NCBI GenBank assembly: GCA_026398895.1 | Contig: JAPLRZ010000047.1 | Location: 1 to 64,000, forward strand | Length of the DNA: 64,000 bases | Direction of reading: 5' to 3' | DNA from: Methylococcales bacterium | GTDB lineage: Bacteria > Pseudomonadota > Gammaproteobacteria > Methylococcales > Methylomonadaceae | Program-made: the position numbers and the translations under genes | Shown here: positions 43,504 through 52,888 of the stretch, one piece after another | Layout of the letters: the number at the start of each line of letters is the position of its first letter | How positions within the stretch are numbered: the stretch's first letter is position 1 | Notes under the pieces: model-generated | The model's input: only the letters and a program-made list of their open reading frames with translations | Database searches by the model: none | Told to the model about the DNA's origin: nothing

Positions 43504-45789
43504 ATGGTTTCATCTGCCCTGTCCTTGCTAGCGGGTATTTTGCTAGTGCAACAACTTCCCGTATTGCCAGAAACTCAATGGCTGATAGCTGGCGGCATAA
43601 TGGCTGGCATTATGGCATGGTTGCGTTATTGGCGGGTGCTGTTTTTTATCATCGGTCTATTGTGGGCAGTGCTGTTTGCCATGATGCACTTAGCGGATCG
43701 TTTACCTGCTGATTTAGAAGGACTAGAAATACCCGTTACAGGTATTATCGTCAGCTTACCTGAACAAGATGACAGGCGTGTGAGCTTTGATTTTGTCATC
43801 ACTGATTCTGTACAAACTCTACCCCATAAAATAAGACTAAGCTGGTACACGCCAGAGCAACCGATTAAAGCAGGGCAGCACTGGGCTTTCACTGTTAAAT
43901 TGAAGCGTCCACATGGTAGCTTCAATACCAACGGTTTTGATTATGAACGCCAGTTATTTATCGAAGGCATAGGCGCGACGGGTTATATTCGTCCACAAGT
44001 AAAAGCGGTTTTATTGGGGCGCGATTCTGCTTGGTTTCATATATCGGTGTGGCGACAAACTATCAGCGATCAACTGTCAGAATTATTAGCCACTAGCTCC
44101 AGTTTGGGTTTAATCAAAGCCTTAACTATTGGTGATGGCGGTGCGATTACCCAAGCCCAATGGGAGGTGTTTCGTAAAACAGGCACAACACATTTAGTGG
44201 TGATTTCAGGTTCACATATCGGACTGGTTGCGGGGCTAGTGTATTTTCTGGTGTTGCGATTCTGGGCATGGACGGGAATATTAAAATGGTCACCACAACA
44301 CGTCGCGGCGATTATTGCTTTAGTGGTCGGCATTTTTTATTCAGCACTGGCTGGTTTTTCTGTACCCACCCAACGCTCAGTCATTATGTTAGCGGTGGCT
44401 ATGTTAGCTATTATCACTCAACGCAACACTAGACCGTTTCACACCTTAGCGACTGCCTTATTCGCGGTATTATTGCTTGATCCACTGGCGGTATTATCGG
44501 CAGGTTTTTGGTTATCATTTATTGCAGTCGCGCTAATTATTTATACGGTTTCAGGACGCTTAGGTAAACTCAACATTATTTGGGAAACGTTAAAACTCAA
44601 TACAGTGATGTCGATAGGTTTAGTGCCGCTGACCTTATTATTTTTCCAACAAGTGTCACTTATTTCCCCAATTGCTAATGCGATTGCTGTCCCTGTCATT
44701 AGCTTTTTGGTTGTACCATTTGCATTGTTAGCTGTCGTGTTAATGTTCATTACTCCCATGCTAGCAACTTGGTTATTTTGGTTGGTGGATGAGTTATTGC
44801 AAGGTTTATGGTGGTTATTAGTGCATTTAGCCGCGTTGCCTTACGCGATTATTAGCCATGCGCAACCTTCGATATGGGCATTATTGTTTGCGGTGATTAG
44901 CATTTTAATACTGCTTGCTCCCAAAGGAATGCCCGCGCGTTGGCTAGGTTTAGTGTTATTACTACCGCTTATTTTTACTGAAAGCCAACGCCCTGCAATA
45001 GGCGATTTAAAATTGACATTATTAGATGTCGGACAAGGTTTAGCGGTGGTCATACAAACCGCTGAGCATTATTTGGTTTATGATACAGGTGCGAAATTTT
45101 CTGCCGACAGCGACCAAGGCAAAAAGGTGTTACTGCCGTTTTTACGTCAACAAGGTGCAAATAAAATTGACCAGCTTGTGATTAGTCATGGTGATAACGA
45201 TCATATCGGCGGTGCAAAATCATTAATACAAGGCATGACGGTGGAAAAAATATTTACCAGCGTACCCGAACAACTCATCGATTATCACGCCGAATCCTGT
45301 GTTTCTGGGCAGTCATGGACATGGGATGGTATTCAATTCACCATGCTGTCTCCTGTTGAACAGCTAAGTTCCGAAAACAATAATTCTTGCGTACTACAAA
45401 TACAATCTGCACACGGTAACGTTTTATTGACAGGTGATATAGAAGCGCAAGCCGAAGCATGGCTAGTCAAAACTTATGGTGAACAATTAAAAGCTCGAAT
45501 ACTCATCGCACCTCATCATGGTAGCAAAACTTCGTCCACACTCGCCTTTTTACAAGCCGTACAGCCTGAGACTATTCTAATTCCCGCAGGTTATCGCAAT
45601 CCATTTGGGCATCCACATAGTCAGGTATTAGCCCGTTATCAAACCATTAATGCCCATTATTTAAGCAGTGCTGACAGTGGCGCGATAACCGTTAGCTTGA
45701 CTCATGGCGTGTGGCAAGTACAGGCTTTACGGCAAACCAACAGCCACTATTGGAATTTTTTAAACTATAATGGCGCGTCACCTAATTAA
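43504..45789 (+). CDS. comEC: ComEC/Rec2 DNA uptake channel
   Basis: 761 residues. N-terminal helices and OB-like domain (ISLPEQDDRRVSF region reads IVSLPEQDDRRVSFDF), the competence core (GLIKALTIGDGGAITQAQW, TGTTHLVVISGSHIGLVAGL, SALAGFSVPTQRSVIML), and a C-terminal metallo-beta-lactamase domain with SHGDNDHIGG near 560 and LTGDIEAQAE, PHHGSKTSS. It carries single-stranded DNA across the inner membrane. Together with comM this supports natural competence. Confidence 0.93.
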   Translation: MVSSALSLLAGILLVQQLPVLPETQWLIAGGIMAGIMAWLRYWRVLFFIIGLLWAVLFAMMHLADRLPADLEGLEIPVTGIIVSLPEQDDRRVSFDFVITDSVQTLPHKIRLSWYTPEQPIKAGQHWAFTVKLKRPHGSFNTNGFDYERQLFIEGIGATGYIRPQVKAVLLGRDSAWFHISVWRQTISDQLSELLATSSSLGLIKALTIGDGGAITQAQWEVFRKTGTTHLVVISGSHIGLVAGLVYFLVLRFWAWTGILKWSPQHVAAIIALVVGIFYSALAGFSVPTQRSVIMLAVAMLAIITQRNTRPFHTLATALFAVLLLDPLAVLSAGFWLSFIAVALIIYTVSGRLGKLNIIWETLKLNTVMSIGLVPLTLLFFQQVSLISPIANAIAVPVISFLVVPFALLAVVLMFITPMLATWLFWLVDELLQGLWWLLVHLAALPYAIISHAQPSIWALLFAVISILILLAPKGMPARWLGLVLLLPLIFTESQRPAIGDLKLTLLDVGQGLAVVIQTAEHYLVYDTGAKFSADSDQGKKVLLPFLRQQGANKIDQLVISHGDNDHIGGAKSLIQGMTVEKIFTSVPEQLIDYHAESCVSGQSWTWDGIQFTMLSPVEQLSSENNNSCVLQIQSAHGNVLLTGDIEAQAEAWLVKTYGEQLKARILIAPHHGSKTSSTLAFLQAVQPETILIPAGYRNPFGHPHSQVLARYQTINAHYLSSADSGAITVSLTHGVWQVQALRQTNSHYWNFLNYNGASPN

Positions 45790-45794
45790 CCCTA

Positions 45795-45893
45795 AAGCTA
45801 ACGCATAATAAAATGACACCGTTCGTGGTGAGCTTGTCGAACCACATTCACACTTCGACAGGCTCAGTGCGAACGGTTTATTAAGGTTAGCCA
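45795..45893. mobile_element. IS630-related MITE, copy B, in the purC leader
   Basis: About 99 bases between TA dinucleotides (45793-45794, 45894-45895). Left end AAGCTAACGCATAATAAAAT matches copies A and C; the right end is degenerate (on the other strand TGGCTAACCTTAATAAA). The interior is the same GTTCG / CGAAC palindrome. It ends 22 bases before the purC ATG, so any purC promoter must lie in or before it. The right half and flank recur at 53399-53482. Confidence 0.65.
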
Positions 45894-45915
45894 TATTGAA
45901 TTTCATCGAGGACTT

Positions 45916-46809
45916 ATGAACACTCCAGACGCACTGTATCAATCAGAACTGCCTTCATTAAAACTCATTGCGCGTGGCAAAGTGCGTGATATTTACGCCA
46001 TTGATGACGACACTATGCTGATTGTCACCACCGACCGATTATCCGCTTTTGATGTCATCTTACCCAACCCCATTCCAAACAAAGGGCGAGTATTAACCAG
46101 CATTTCAAATTTCTGGTTTAAAAAAATGCGCCACGTCATGCCTAACCATATCGTTGATATTCCTCTTTCTCAAGTGATACCGAATGCCGAAGAACGCGCT
46201 CAGATTGAAGGACGCGCTATCGTGGTTAAACACTTAACGCCGTTACCTGTGGAGGCGATTGTGCGCGGTTATCTAATCGGTTCAGGTTGGAAAGATTATC
46301 AAAAAACAGGCGCGGTGTGCGGTATAGAATTGCCTAAAGGTTTACAACAAGCCGAACAATTGCCCGAACCCATTTATACACCATCGACCAAAGCCGCAGT
46401 CGATCAGCATGATGAAAACGTGTCTTTTGCTGAAACGGTTGCGCTAATCGGACAAGACTTAGCTGAACAAGTACGCGATGCCAGTTTAAAACTGTACAAA
46501 GAAGCGGCAAGTTATGCGAAAGAGCGAGGCATTATTATTGCCGATACTAAATTTGAATTCGGTGTTGATAGGGCAGGGGTGTTATACCTGATTGATGAAG
46601 TATTAACGCCAGACTCCTCACGCTTTTGGCCAGTCGATCAATATCAAGTCGGTATCAGCCCACCCAGTTTCGATAAGCAATATGTCCGTGATTATTTAGA
46701 AACCTTAGACTGGGATAAAAAAGCCCCCGCCCCCACGTTACCTGCCGAAGTTGCCGAGTATTGCGCGGCAAAATACCGTGAAGCGGAGTTGCGTTTAACG
46801 CAAGTATAG
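45916..46809 (+). CDS. purC: SAICAR synthetase
   Basis: 297 residues, the longer type of PurC. Joins aspartate to CAIR in purine synthesis. [20 protein letters not shown] at the start, [59 protein letters not shown] and [16 protein letters not shown] are conserved. A ribosome site (GAGGA) precedes the ATG. The purC stop is directly followed by a MITE-like end. Confidence 0.95.
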   Translation: MNTPDALYQSELPSLKLIARGKVRDIYAIDDDTMLIVTTDRLSAFDVILPNPIPNKGRVLTSISNFWFKKMRHVMPNHIVDIPLSQVIPNAEERAQIEGRAIVVKHLTPLPVEAIVRGYLIGSGWKDYQKTGAVCGIELPKGLQQAEQLPEPIYTPSTKAAVDQHDENVSFAETVALIGQDLAEQVRDASLKLYKEAASYAKERGIIIADTKFEFGVDRAGVLYLIDEVLTPDSSRFWPVDQYQVGISPPSFDKQYVRDYLETLDWDKKAPAPTLPAEVAEYCAAKYREAELRLTQV

Positions 46810-46835
46810 TAATCACAAATACTGCCCCAGCTATA
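46810..46835. repeat. Solo MITE right end next to the purC stop
   Basis: TAATCACAAATACTGCCCCA then GCTATA is nearly identical to the right end of MITE C at about 9906-9931 (two differences). It starts immediately after the purC stop TAG. No matching left end is present, so it is probably a truncated copy. Confidence 0.6.
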
Positions 46836-46920
46836 TAAAGCCCGCCTAGTGTGTAGGGCAAAATAGCGAAACGTATTCCACCAAGTGTTTTGGTGGAACA
46901 ATACGACTACAAGGAAAAAC

Positions 46921-47886
46921 ATGAACTATGACATCATCGGTGACATTCACGGGCAAGCGGACAAACTGGTCAATTTATTGGAAAAAATGGGTTATACCTT
47001 ACACGGTAAGGTCTGGAAGCATTCTTCACGGCAAGTGATTTTTGTAGGTGACTTTATTGATAGAGGATTCCAACAGTTAGCCACAGTAGAGATTGCGCGT
47101 AGCATGGTGGAAGCGGGAACTGCGTTAGCGATATTAGGTAATCACGAGCTAAATGCGATTGCTTGGTTTATGCCACATCCTGAACAAGTAGGCGAGTATT
47201 TACGCCCACATCCGCCCTATAAAAATGGTGATAAAAATCGCCACCAGCATGAGGCTTTTTTGAATGAAGTCGAACACTTGCCAGAGACACATAAAAACAT
47301 CATTGATTGGTTTTTAACCTTACCACTTTGGCTTGATCTGCCTGATATTCGCGTGGTACACGCCTGTTGGCATCCGCAATTCATCGATTTTCTGAGTCCC
47401 TATCTGACTGCCGATACCCGTATTCCATTAGCATTAATGCTGGAAGCAACCCATGAACCAGACAATTTGGCAGAAAAAGACACTGCAAATCCGTCGATAT
47501 TCAAAGCAGTAGAAGCGATTTGCAAAGGTATCGAAATACCGTTACCACAAGGACACTCGTTCACCGACAAAGACGGAACTAAAAGGCATAGAGTGCGTGT
47601 GCGTTGGTGGGATACATCGGCAACCACCTACCGTCAGGCAGCAATACTATCCAAAGCAGAACGCGAGAATCTTCCAGAATTATTACTTCCAGAACCCGCA
47701 CGCCTAAATTACCCACTCGATAAAGCGTTATTTTTTGGACATTACTGGATGACAGGGACACCCACTGTACTTTCCGATAAAGTGGCTTGTGTCGATTACA
47801 GCGCGGGTAATGGCGGTTCATTAGTTGCCTATCGTTGGGACGGTGAAACCACACTCGATAATGCTAAGTTTATTTGCTCAACGTAA
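46921..47886 (+). CDS. Metallophosphoesterase, PrpE/ApaH-like
   Basis: 321 residues from the ATG at 46921 with ribosome site AAGGAAA; the frame extends to 46885. Calcineurin-like motifs in order: GDIHGQ, GDFIDRG, GNHELNAIAWF, then HACWHP and GHYWMTG giving the later His ligands. Insertion around PYKNGDKNRHQHEAFL distinguishes it from E. coli ApaH. Could be a protein phosphatase or a dinucleotide hydrolase. Stands alone, followed by an AT-rich region. Confidence 0.8.
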   Translation: MNYDIIGDIHGQADKLVNLLEKMGYTLHGKVWKHSSRQVIFVGDFIDRGFQQLATVEIARSMVEAGTALAILGNHELNAIAWFMPHPEQVGEYLRPHPPYKNGDKNRHQHEAFLNEVEHLPETHKNIIDWFLTLPLWLDLPDIRVVHACWHPQFIDFLSPYLTADTRIPLALMLEATHEPDNLAEKDTANPSIFKAVEAICKGIEIPLPQGHSFTDKDGTKRHRVRVRWWDTSATTYRQAAILSKAERENLPELLLPEPARLNYPLDKALFFGHYWMTGTPTVLSDKVACVDYSAGNGGSLVAYRWDGETTLDNAKFICST

Positions 47887-47970
47887 TGCTGATTTTTTCT
47901 GGTTTACGAAGCCCATTATTTGCGATTAATGGGCTTTATTTGTCAGCCTATCCTATTGTTCTTCAAACGA

Positions 47971-48040
47971 AAAAAGTTATAACTAAAAGATATAATTATA
48001 TTTAAAAAGTTATAACTATAACTTTTAATTAATATAACTT
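47971..48040. promoter_or_regulatory. AT-rich leader with repeated palindromes before the DUF262 unit
   Basis: AAAAGTTATAACT occurs at about 47972-47984 and again at 48005-48017, and AAAAGTTATAACTATAACTTTT arms (48005-48026) form a near-perfect palindrome, with a further half AATATAACTTTTT at 48030. Arrays like this suggest operators bound by a dimeric regulator. It precedes the 134-residue gene and the GmrSD-like gene. Confidence 0.5.
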
Positions 48041-48082
48041 TTTCATAAAAAAATAAAAATACCTGATTCACAAAAAGGTGTT

Positions 48083-48487
48083 ATGCTTTCTGGGAAAAAA
48101 ATTATTTTCTATCTCTGCTTTATTAATCATAACCGATTCTTAGAAATGACAAAAAATAACCTGCCTTATCTCCATCCAGAACGATTGAATATTATTTTTG
48201 ACCACGTTTATGACACAGTGGGTATTTATAACAGCACACAAAACTTTGATGACGAAAAACTAATTGATTTTCTCACCCTATTACAAGCCATACAGTTATT
48301 TAATTATAAACACCGTCACGATGACACGCGCCGATTATTTTTTCTACTCGATGGGCTATTTAATTTTGAACGTAATTCCCAAGGCACAACCATCTGGCTA
48401 GCATTAATTCTAGCCATACAAGATTTATACCGATTTTCTGATGAAAAACTGGTTTCTTTGATGAAACAGGTTAGTGTAAGAAAATAA
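48083..48487 (+). CDS. Small hypothetical protein upstream of the GmrSD-like gene
   Basis: 134 residues from the ATG at 48083 with ribosome site AAGGTG; an ATG at 48146 is possible. All-helical in appearance: LNIIFDHVYDTVGIYNST, LIDFLTLLQAIQLFNYKHRHDD, FFLLDGLFNFERNSQG. No family recognised. It lies 50 bases before the DUF262/DUF1524 gene and behind a palindromic leader, so it may be a partner or regulator. Confidence 0.5.
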   Translation: MLSGKKIIFYLCFINHNRFLEMTKNNLPYLHPERLNIIFDHVYDTVGIYNSTQNFDDEKLIDFLTLLQAIQLFNYKHRHDDTRRLFFLLDGLFNFERNSQGTTIWLALILAIQDLYRFSDEKLVSLMKQVSVRK

Positions 48488-48537
48488 AAAACGACCTCAG
48501 AACTTAATCTTAATAATACAAATAATAGGTAAATAAG

Positions 48538-50319
48538 ATGCTTAACCCAGTATGCGAATCATTAGACGATGTATTAAGTAAAAAGATTTTTGAGATTCCT
48601 GAATACCAGCGTCATTATAGTTGGAAAACTAAGCAAAGAGCCGACTTATTTGAGGATATAGAAAGCTCAATGTCTTCGCAGAAAGATGGTCAGAAAAAAA
48701 ATCATTTTATGGCGACTATTGTTTGCTTAAAAACGAAAAATAAAAATATATATATTGATGGCACAGAATTCAATTATTACGATATTGTTGACGGTCAGCA
48801 ACGCTTAACAACTTTGATTATTTTATTAAAAGCCATTAGTGAAAAATTAGATGGCAATGCAGCTAGTGATTTAAATAGATTATTATGTAAATTCGATGGT
48901 TGTGATGGTATTCCAATTATAAAAAGCAATCATGATGGGAATCGTATTCTTAAACTTTTTTTACAAAAAGGAGAATATCTATCTATTAATGAGACAGAAA
49001 GAAATCATGCTGATAATAATTTGTTAATGGCTATTAAAGAATGCAGGGATTTCGTAAACTCTGGAACAGTTAATACAGGGGAGTTACTTCGTTTTATAAA
49101 AAACAATCTTTATTTTATTTTTCTTCCTATGGATGATGAAAGTGCTGTTTACACCGTTTTTGAAGTGCTTAATAGTCGTGGTCTTGATGTTGACTGGCTT
49201 GATAAATGTAAAAGTTTATTAATGGGATTGCTTTATGAAAAAATACAGTCTGTAAATCATGAAAAACCTGAGACTTCCAAGGCTGTTTTAGATACGCACT
49301 TAGATACTCTTCGTGATCTTTGGAGTAAGATATATAGAACCGTCGGCGTGAGAAAAATACAAGGGTATGAGATAGTTAGATTTTCTGCAACATTAAAAAA
49401 TATTGACAAAGATTTGCGCAAAGTTATGAGTCCAGAATCTGCATTGGATTTTTTTAAGGAAGACTGTATTTCAGTTCAAAAAATTATTGAGAATACAAAG
49501 CACATTGAGGAAGTTGTTTTATGCTTATCTAAGTTATATGACGATGAAAAGCTAAAGGCTGTCACTGATGTATCGCAAGCAAGATTACTGGCTGTATCTA
49601 TTATGCTCAAATACAATAATGAGGATGATAAAAAAGCCAGAGAAAAACTCCTCGACCAATGGGAACGCACGTCTTTTAAGATTTATACTCTTTTCAGAAA
49701 AGACTCACGGTCAGAAGTTGGTAGTTATATCAGTGCGGCAAGTCAGGTTCAACAAGGTATAAAAAGTCCCAGTGAAATACTTAAAGTTATAGCTGACATA
49801 GGTAAAAAAGATGGAGTTGATTTGTTTGATATAAATAAAATTGATGAGGAGTTTAAGAAAGATTGGTATAACGGCTATCGCAAAGATATTAGATATTTCT
49901 TTTTCAAATATGAAGAGTTTTTAAAAAAAACAAACCAAGAAATATGGTATGGAAAGGAGGGAATATGGAATTCTACTGTTGATGAAACAATAGAACACGT
50001 CTTGCCACAGAATTTAAATGATGGTTGGAGTCATTTTTCAAAAGATGAACATAAAAAATATTTAAATTCTATTGGTAATCTTTGTATGCTTTCACAAGGG
50101 GATAATTCAAAAGCAGGTGATAAACCTTTTAGTAAAAAAGATAAAAAAGATAATTGCAAAAAAGACATTTATCTAAAAAACTTGGGTATAGAATCTGTAA
50201 GCGAGATTTATTATACCAATGAAAAAGAGCGTGTTGTCTGGAATAAAAAAGCGATTGAAGAACGAACCGAACGATTACTTAAGTTTGCAAAAGAACAGTG
50301 GAAAGATTTGGACGTGTAA
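48538..50319 (+). CDS. DUF262/DUF1524 (GmrSD-like) restriction protein
   Basis: 593 residues. DUF262 at the N-terminus: IFEIPEYQRHYSWKTKQR and YDIVDGQQRLTTLIILLKAI, a ParB-like nucleotide-binding motif. DUF1524 at the C-terminus: VDETIEHVLPQNLNDGW and SIGNLCMLSQGDNSKAGDKPF, an HNH-type nuclease with His near IEHVLPQ. This layout is that of GmrSD and BrxU type IV restriction, which attack modified phage DNA, and of other antiviral proteins. Very AT-rich, unlike purC nearby, which suggests transfer. A terminator-like hairpin follows. Confidence 0.85.
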   Translation: MLNPVCESLDDVLSKKIFEIPEYQRHYSWKTKQRADLFEDIESSMSSQKDGQKKNHFMATIVCLKTKNKNIYIDGTEFNYYDIVDGQQRLTTLIILLKAISEKLDGNAASDLNRLLCKFDGCDGIPIIKSNHDGNRILKLFLQKGEYLSINETERNHADNNLLMAIKECRDFVNSGTVNTGELLRFIKNNLYFIFLPMDDESAVYTVFEVLNSRGLDVDWLDKCKSLLMGLLYEKIQSVNHEKPETSKAVLDTHLDTLRDLWSKIYRTVGVRKIQGYEIVRFSATLKNIDKDLRKVMSPESALDFFKEDCISVQKIIENTKHIEEVVLCLSKLYDDEKLKAVTDVSQARLLAVSIMLKYNNEDDKKAREKLLDQWERTSFKIYTLFRKDSRSEVGSYISAASQVQQGIKSPSEILKVIADIGKKDGVDLFDINKIDEEFKKDWYNGYRKDIRYFFFKYEEFLKKTNQEIWYGKEGIWNSTVDETIEHVLPQNLNDGWSHFSKDEHKKYLNSIGNLCMLSQGDNSKAGDKPFSKKDKKDNCKKDIYLKNLGIESVSEIYYTNEKERVVWNKKAIEERTERLLKFAKEQWKDLDV

Positions 50320-50338
50320 TAAATCCGACACAACAATA

Positions 50339-50372
50339 ACAGATAACATCCCTTAAAGGGATGCTATCTGTA
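50339..50372. terminator. Stem-loop after the GmrSD-like gene
   Basis: ACAGATAACATCCCTT and AAGGGATGCTATCTGT pair over 15 or 16 bases with one mismatch and almost no loop. Position just after the stop fits a terminator, though no T-run follows. Confidence 0.6.
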
Positions 50373-50438
50373 ACGACTTAAACAATACCTGTCTATTTAT
50401 TATTAAGCTCATACTATTTTAATAAATAATACTCACAC

Positions 50439-50915
50439 ATGATTAATTCAAACCTACTCGCATTACTCGAACAAAACGCGCTGCTGTTCGATAGTTCTAT
50501 TCATGGGCTTTATCATTGGCAAACCGTGGAAAGAAACGGGCTTTACTTAGCCAAATTTACGGGAGCGGATGTAAAAGTAGTGTCTTATTTTGCTTATTTT
50601 CATGACTGTATGCGAGAAAATGAGCATGATGACCCAAAACACGGGGCGCGGGGTTCTCAGTATGCAAAAGAACATAAACAATTATTAGATTTAACCGATG
50701 AACAATTGGCTATGTTGTGTCATGCGTGTAGCGGGCATACTTATGGACGACAATCGGCTTGTGCAACGGTGTCAACGTGTTGGGATGCCGATAGATTAGA
50801 CCTTGGGCGCGTTGGTATTGTGCCAGACTCACGCTATTTGTTCAGTGATGAAGCAAAACGTATTGCTGATGAACAAGATTTTGAAATATTAATTAGTTAT
50901 GAAGAAACAATATGA
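50439..50915 (+). CDS. HD-domain-like hydrolase
   Basis: 158 residues. HD-type residues visible: HGLYHWQTVERNGLYL, YFAYFHDCMREN (HD), CHACSGHTYG and CWDADRLDLGRVG. Such proteins are metal-dependent phosphohydrolases. The stop overlaps the next start in ATGA, so it is coupled to the N-formylglutamate amidohydrolase-like gene. Substrate unknown. Confidence 0.7.
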   Translation: MINSNLLALLEQNALLFDSSIHGLYHWQTVERNGLYLAKFTGADVKVVSYFAYFHDCMRENEHDDPKHGARGSQYAKEHKQLLDLTDEQLAMLCHACSGHTYGRQSACATVSTCWDADRLDLGRVGIVPDSRYLFSDEAKRIADEQDFEILISYEETI

Positions 50916-51571
50916 TTTTACATATCCCCCACGCTGGAACAAATACATTAGGTAGACATATTGAACAGTTTGATATTGATTATCTGACCGACTGGCGTAC
51001 CGATGAATTATTTTATCATTCAAATTCAGATAGGTTAATTCAAAAGGTTTCAAGATTTGTCTGTGACGTAGAAAGATTTACAGATGATAAAGAACCAATG
51101 TACAGTCAAGGTCAAGGTATTTGTTATACAAAAGGCACTAGAGGCAATGATATTGAGGTTATTGATAAAGAAGACATCATCAATAATATCTATAATAAAT
51201 GGCATCTCGATTTGATTCAATTAATTAATAAAACACTCTGTTATTTTCCTAAAATTGTTCTTATTGATTGTCACTCATTCCCTGATAAAGAAGGGTATCC
51301 AGATTTTTGTATTGGCACTACAGAACAAACGCCAAAAGAATTAGTCGATTTAGTTCAGGATTTTTTAATAGATTATGATGTAAGAATTAATTATCCTTAT
51401 TCTGGCAGTATGATTCCAGCTAAATTTGTAGGTAATCCTGATGTTTTTCCTATTATGATTGAAGTGAATAAGAAACTATATCTTAATAACGAAGATGATT
51501 TTAATACGATTAAAATAGTAATCAATCAATTATTAGGTGTCATAACTGAATACGAAGATAGTTTTGAATAA
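50912..51571 (+). CDS. N-formylglutamate amidohydrolase-family protein
   Basis: 219 residues. LHIPHAGTNTLG, DWRTDELFYH, CDVERFTDDKEPMYSQGQG, VLIDCHSFPDKEGYPDFCIG and IMIEVNKKLYLN follow the order of the family. It could act on N-formylglutamate or on another formyl/acyl amide; no histidine-degradation genes are nearby. It overlaps the HD-domain gene by four bases. Confidence 0.75.
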   Translation: MILHIPHAGTNTLGRHIEQFDIDYLTDWRTDELFYHSNSDRLIQKVSRFVCDVERFTDDKEPMYSQGQGICYTKGTRGNDIEVIDKEDIINNIYNKWHLDLIQLINKTLCYFPKIVLIDCHSFPDKEGYPDFCIGTTEQTPKELVDLVQDFLIDYDVRINYPYSGSMIPAKFVGNPDVFPIMIEVNKKLYLNNEDDFNTIKIVINQLLGVITEYEDSFE

Positions 51572-51607
51572 TTATAAATATCCCCCGCGCTCACAACAAG
51601 GTGCATT

Positions 51608-52147
51608 ATGAATATATTATTTCTACATGGCAAATTAAGTACCCCAGAAACCAGTCATTCTGCACTGGCAATAAAAACATTCTTCACTGCTAAAGGCATG
51701 ACTGTTTTTATCCCCGATTATAAACCCAACGATTCTTCAAAACAGGAAATAGATCAATTCCTCAACAGCTATATTAAGGATAATAATATACTCGCCGATG
51801 ATACCGCGATTATCGGCATTTCATTAGGCGGTTATTGGGCATTAAATACTGCCAATAAAAAGTATTTTGAAATGTCTCTCGATGACTTTAAATGTATTTT
51901 GTTAAATCCAGCATTGGATTATTACGATGATGCTATTTATCCAGTCAATGATTTACCTGTCACTTGTTTTCTAAATGAAGATGATGAATTATTGGATAGT
52001 CATAAAACCTACGACTATTTAAAATCCAGATGTGATTGCCGATTATTTAAAACAGGCGGTCATAGAATGTCTAATATTAATGATCTATTACCCGACATTG
52101 AAAAAGCAGTAAATCAATTTAGCCCTTCTGGAATAACGAATGATTAG
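51608..52147 (+). CDS. YqiA-like alpha/beta hydrolase
   Basis: 179 residues. ILFLHGKLSTPETS, then the nucleophile elbow GISLGGYWAL with Ser, an Asp in NEDDELLDSHKTY and His in GGHRMSNI. Short form of the fold, like YqiA esterases. Third gene of the operon beginning at 50439, 37 bases after the previous. Confidence 0.7.
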   Translation: MNILFLHGKLSTPETSHSALAIKTFFTAKGMTVFIPDYKPNDSSKQEIDQFLNSYIKDNNILADDTAIIGISLGGYWALNTANKKYFEMSLDDFKCILLNPALDYYDDAIYPVNDLPVTCFLNEDDELLDSHKTYDYLKSRCDCRLFKTGGHRMSNINDLLPDIEKAVNQFSPSGITND

Positions 52148-52167
52148 TAAAAATAAAGGTGATGCTA

Positions 52168-52401
52168 ATGAGTAAAAAATGGTCAGATGGTTTAATAGAA
52201 GAAACACGCGATGTGTTAAATTTAAATTTCAGGGGATGCAGTGATTTTGTGCATTTCAAGAATATTAATGGTGGCTATGGAAAAATGAGTTTAAGTAATT
52301 TGCTTGCTGGAGAATTTATTATTCAGGATAAAACAACGAATATAGAGACAACATATAACACCCATGCTGAATTAATCGAAGCAGGTTGGGCAATTGATTA
52401 A
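52168..52401 (+). CDS. Hypothetical 77-residue protein
   Basis: Starts MSKKWSDGLIEETRDVL and ends HAELIEAGWAID; the frame can also start at 52159. Small, mostly beta with a C-terminal AGW motif. No family recognised. It overlaps the next gene by 8 bases, so it is likely co-translated. Confidence 0.5.
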   Translation: MSKKWSDGLIEETRDVLNLNFRGCSDFVHFKNINGGYGKMSLSNLLAGEFIIQDKTTNIETTYNTHAELIEAGWAID

Positions 52402-52873
52402 TCGATTACCTGCTGATAGATGTGTTCTGTGCCAAAAAACATTGGATGAAATTGGCGGACGACGATTGACGGCGACTGGTGCTAATCTTGTGAAATTATC
52501 AAGTCAGTATTTGGGCGGGGGCGACAAAAGATTTCCTTATCAATCGGTTAAGTTGACCGATGATGGCGATAATTATGTTGTCGTTCAAGGCACAGCATGG
52601 ACAGCAGAAGCAATTGATAGAGCGAAAGAAACGTTTTTAAAAGGCTTACGCCCTTGGTTTTGTCAGGTGTGTGGTCATCGTCAATGTTCTAAATGTGGGT
52701 TTCCACTAAATTATCCAGTGGCAGCCGATGTGCTTTACGATGATGGTGAAAATCCTCATTGCATGATAATACCCGCTGATTTGGGTTGTATTAATCCACG
52801 GTGTGAGAAATATAAAATTTTTATTCGTAATGGTTTTGATCCACGCATTAAAAGCGATATTCCCACAACGTAG
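52394..52873 (+). CDS. Zinc-ribbon hypothetical protein
   Basis: 159 residues, starting at TTG (52394) inside the previous gene's end. Cysteine pairs CVLC near 10-13, CQVC and CSKC in WFCQVCGHRQCSKCGFPLNY, and later CINPRC suggest two zinc ribbons. The middle reads VQGTAWTAEAIDRAKETFLKG. Function unknown. Position in the small operon suggests a common role with its neighbours. Confidence 0.6.
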   Translation: MINRLPADRCVLCQKTLDEIGGRRLTATGANLVKLSSQYLGGGDKRFPYQSVKLTDDGDNYVVVQGTAWTAEAIDRAKETFLKGLRPWFCQVCGHRQCSKCGFPLNYPVAADVLYDDGENPHCMIIPADLGCINPRCEKYKIFIRNGFDPRIKSDIPTT

Positions 52874-52888
52874 ACGGAGAACAAGCTC

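Noticed and set aside
47971-48040. CRISPR-like repeats
   Set aside because: The AAAAGTTATAACT units are short, overlapping and palindromic with no spacers of even length; operators are a better explanation.
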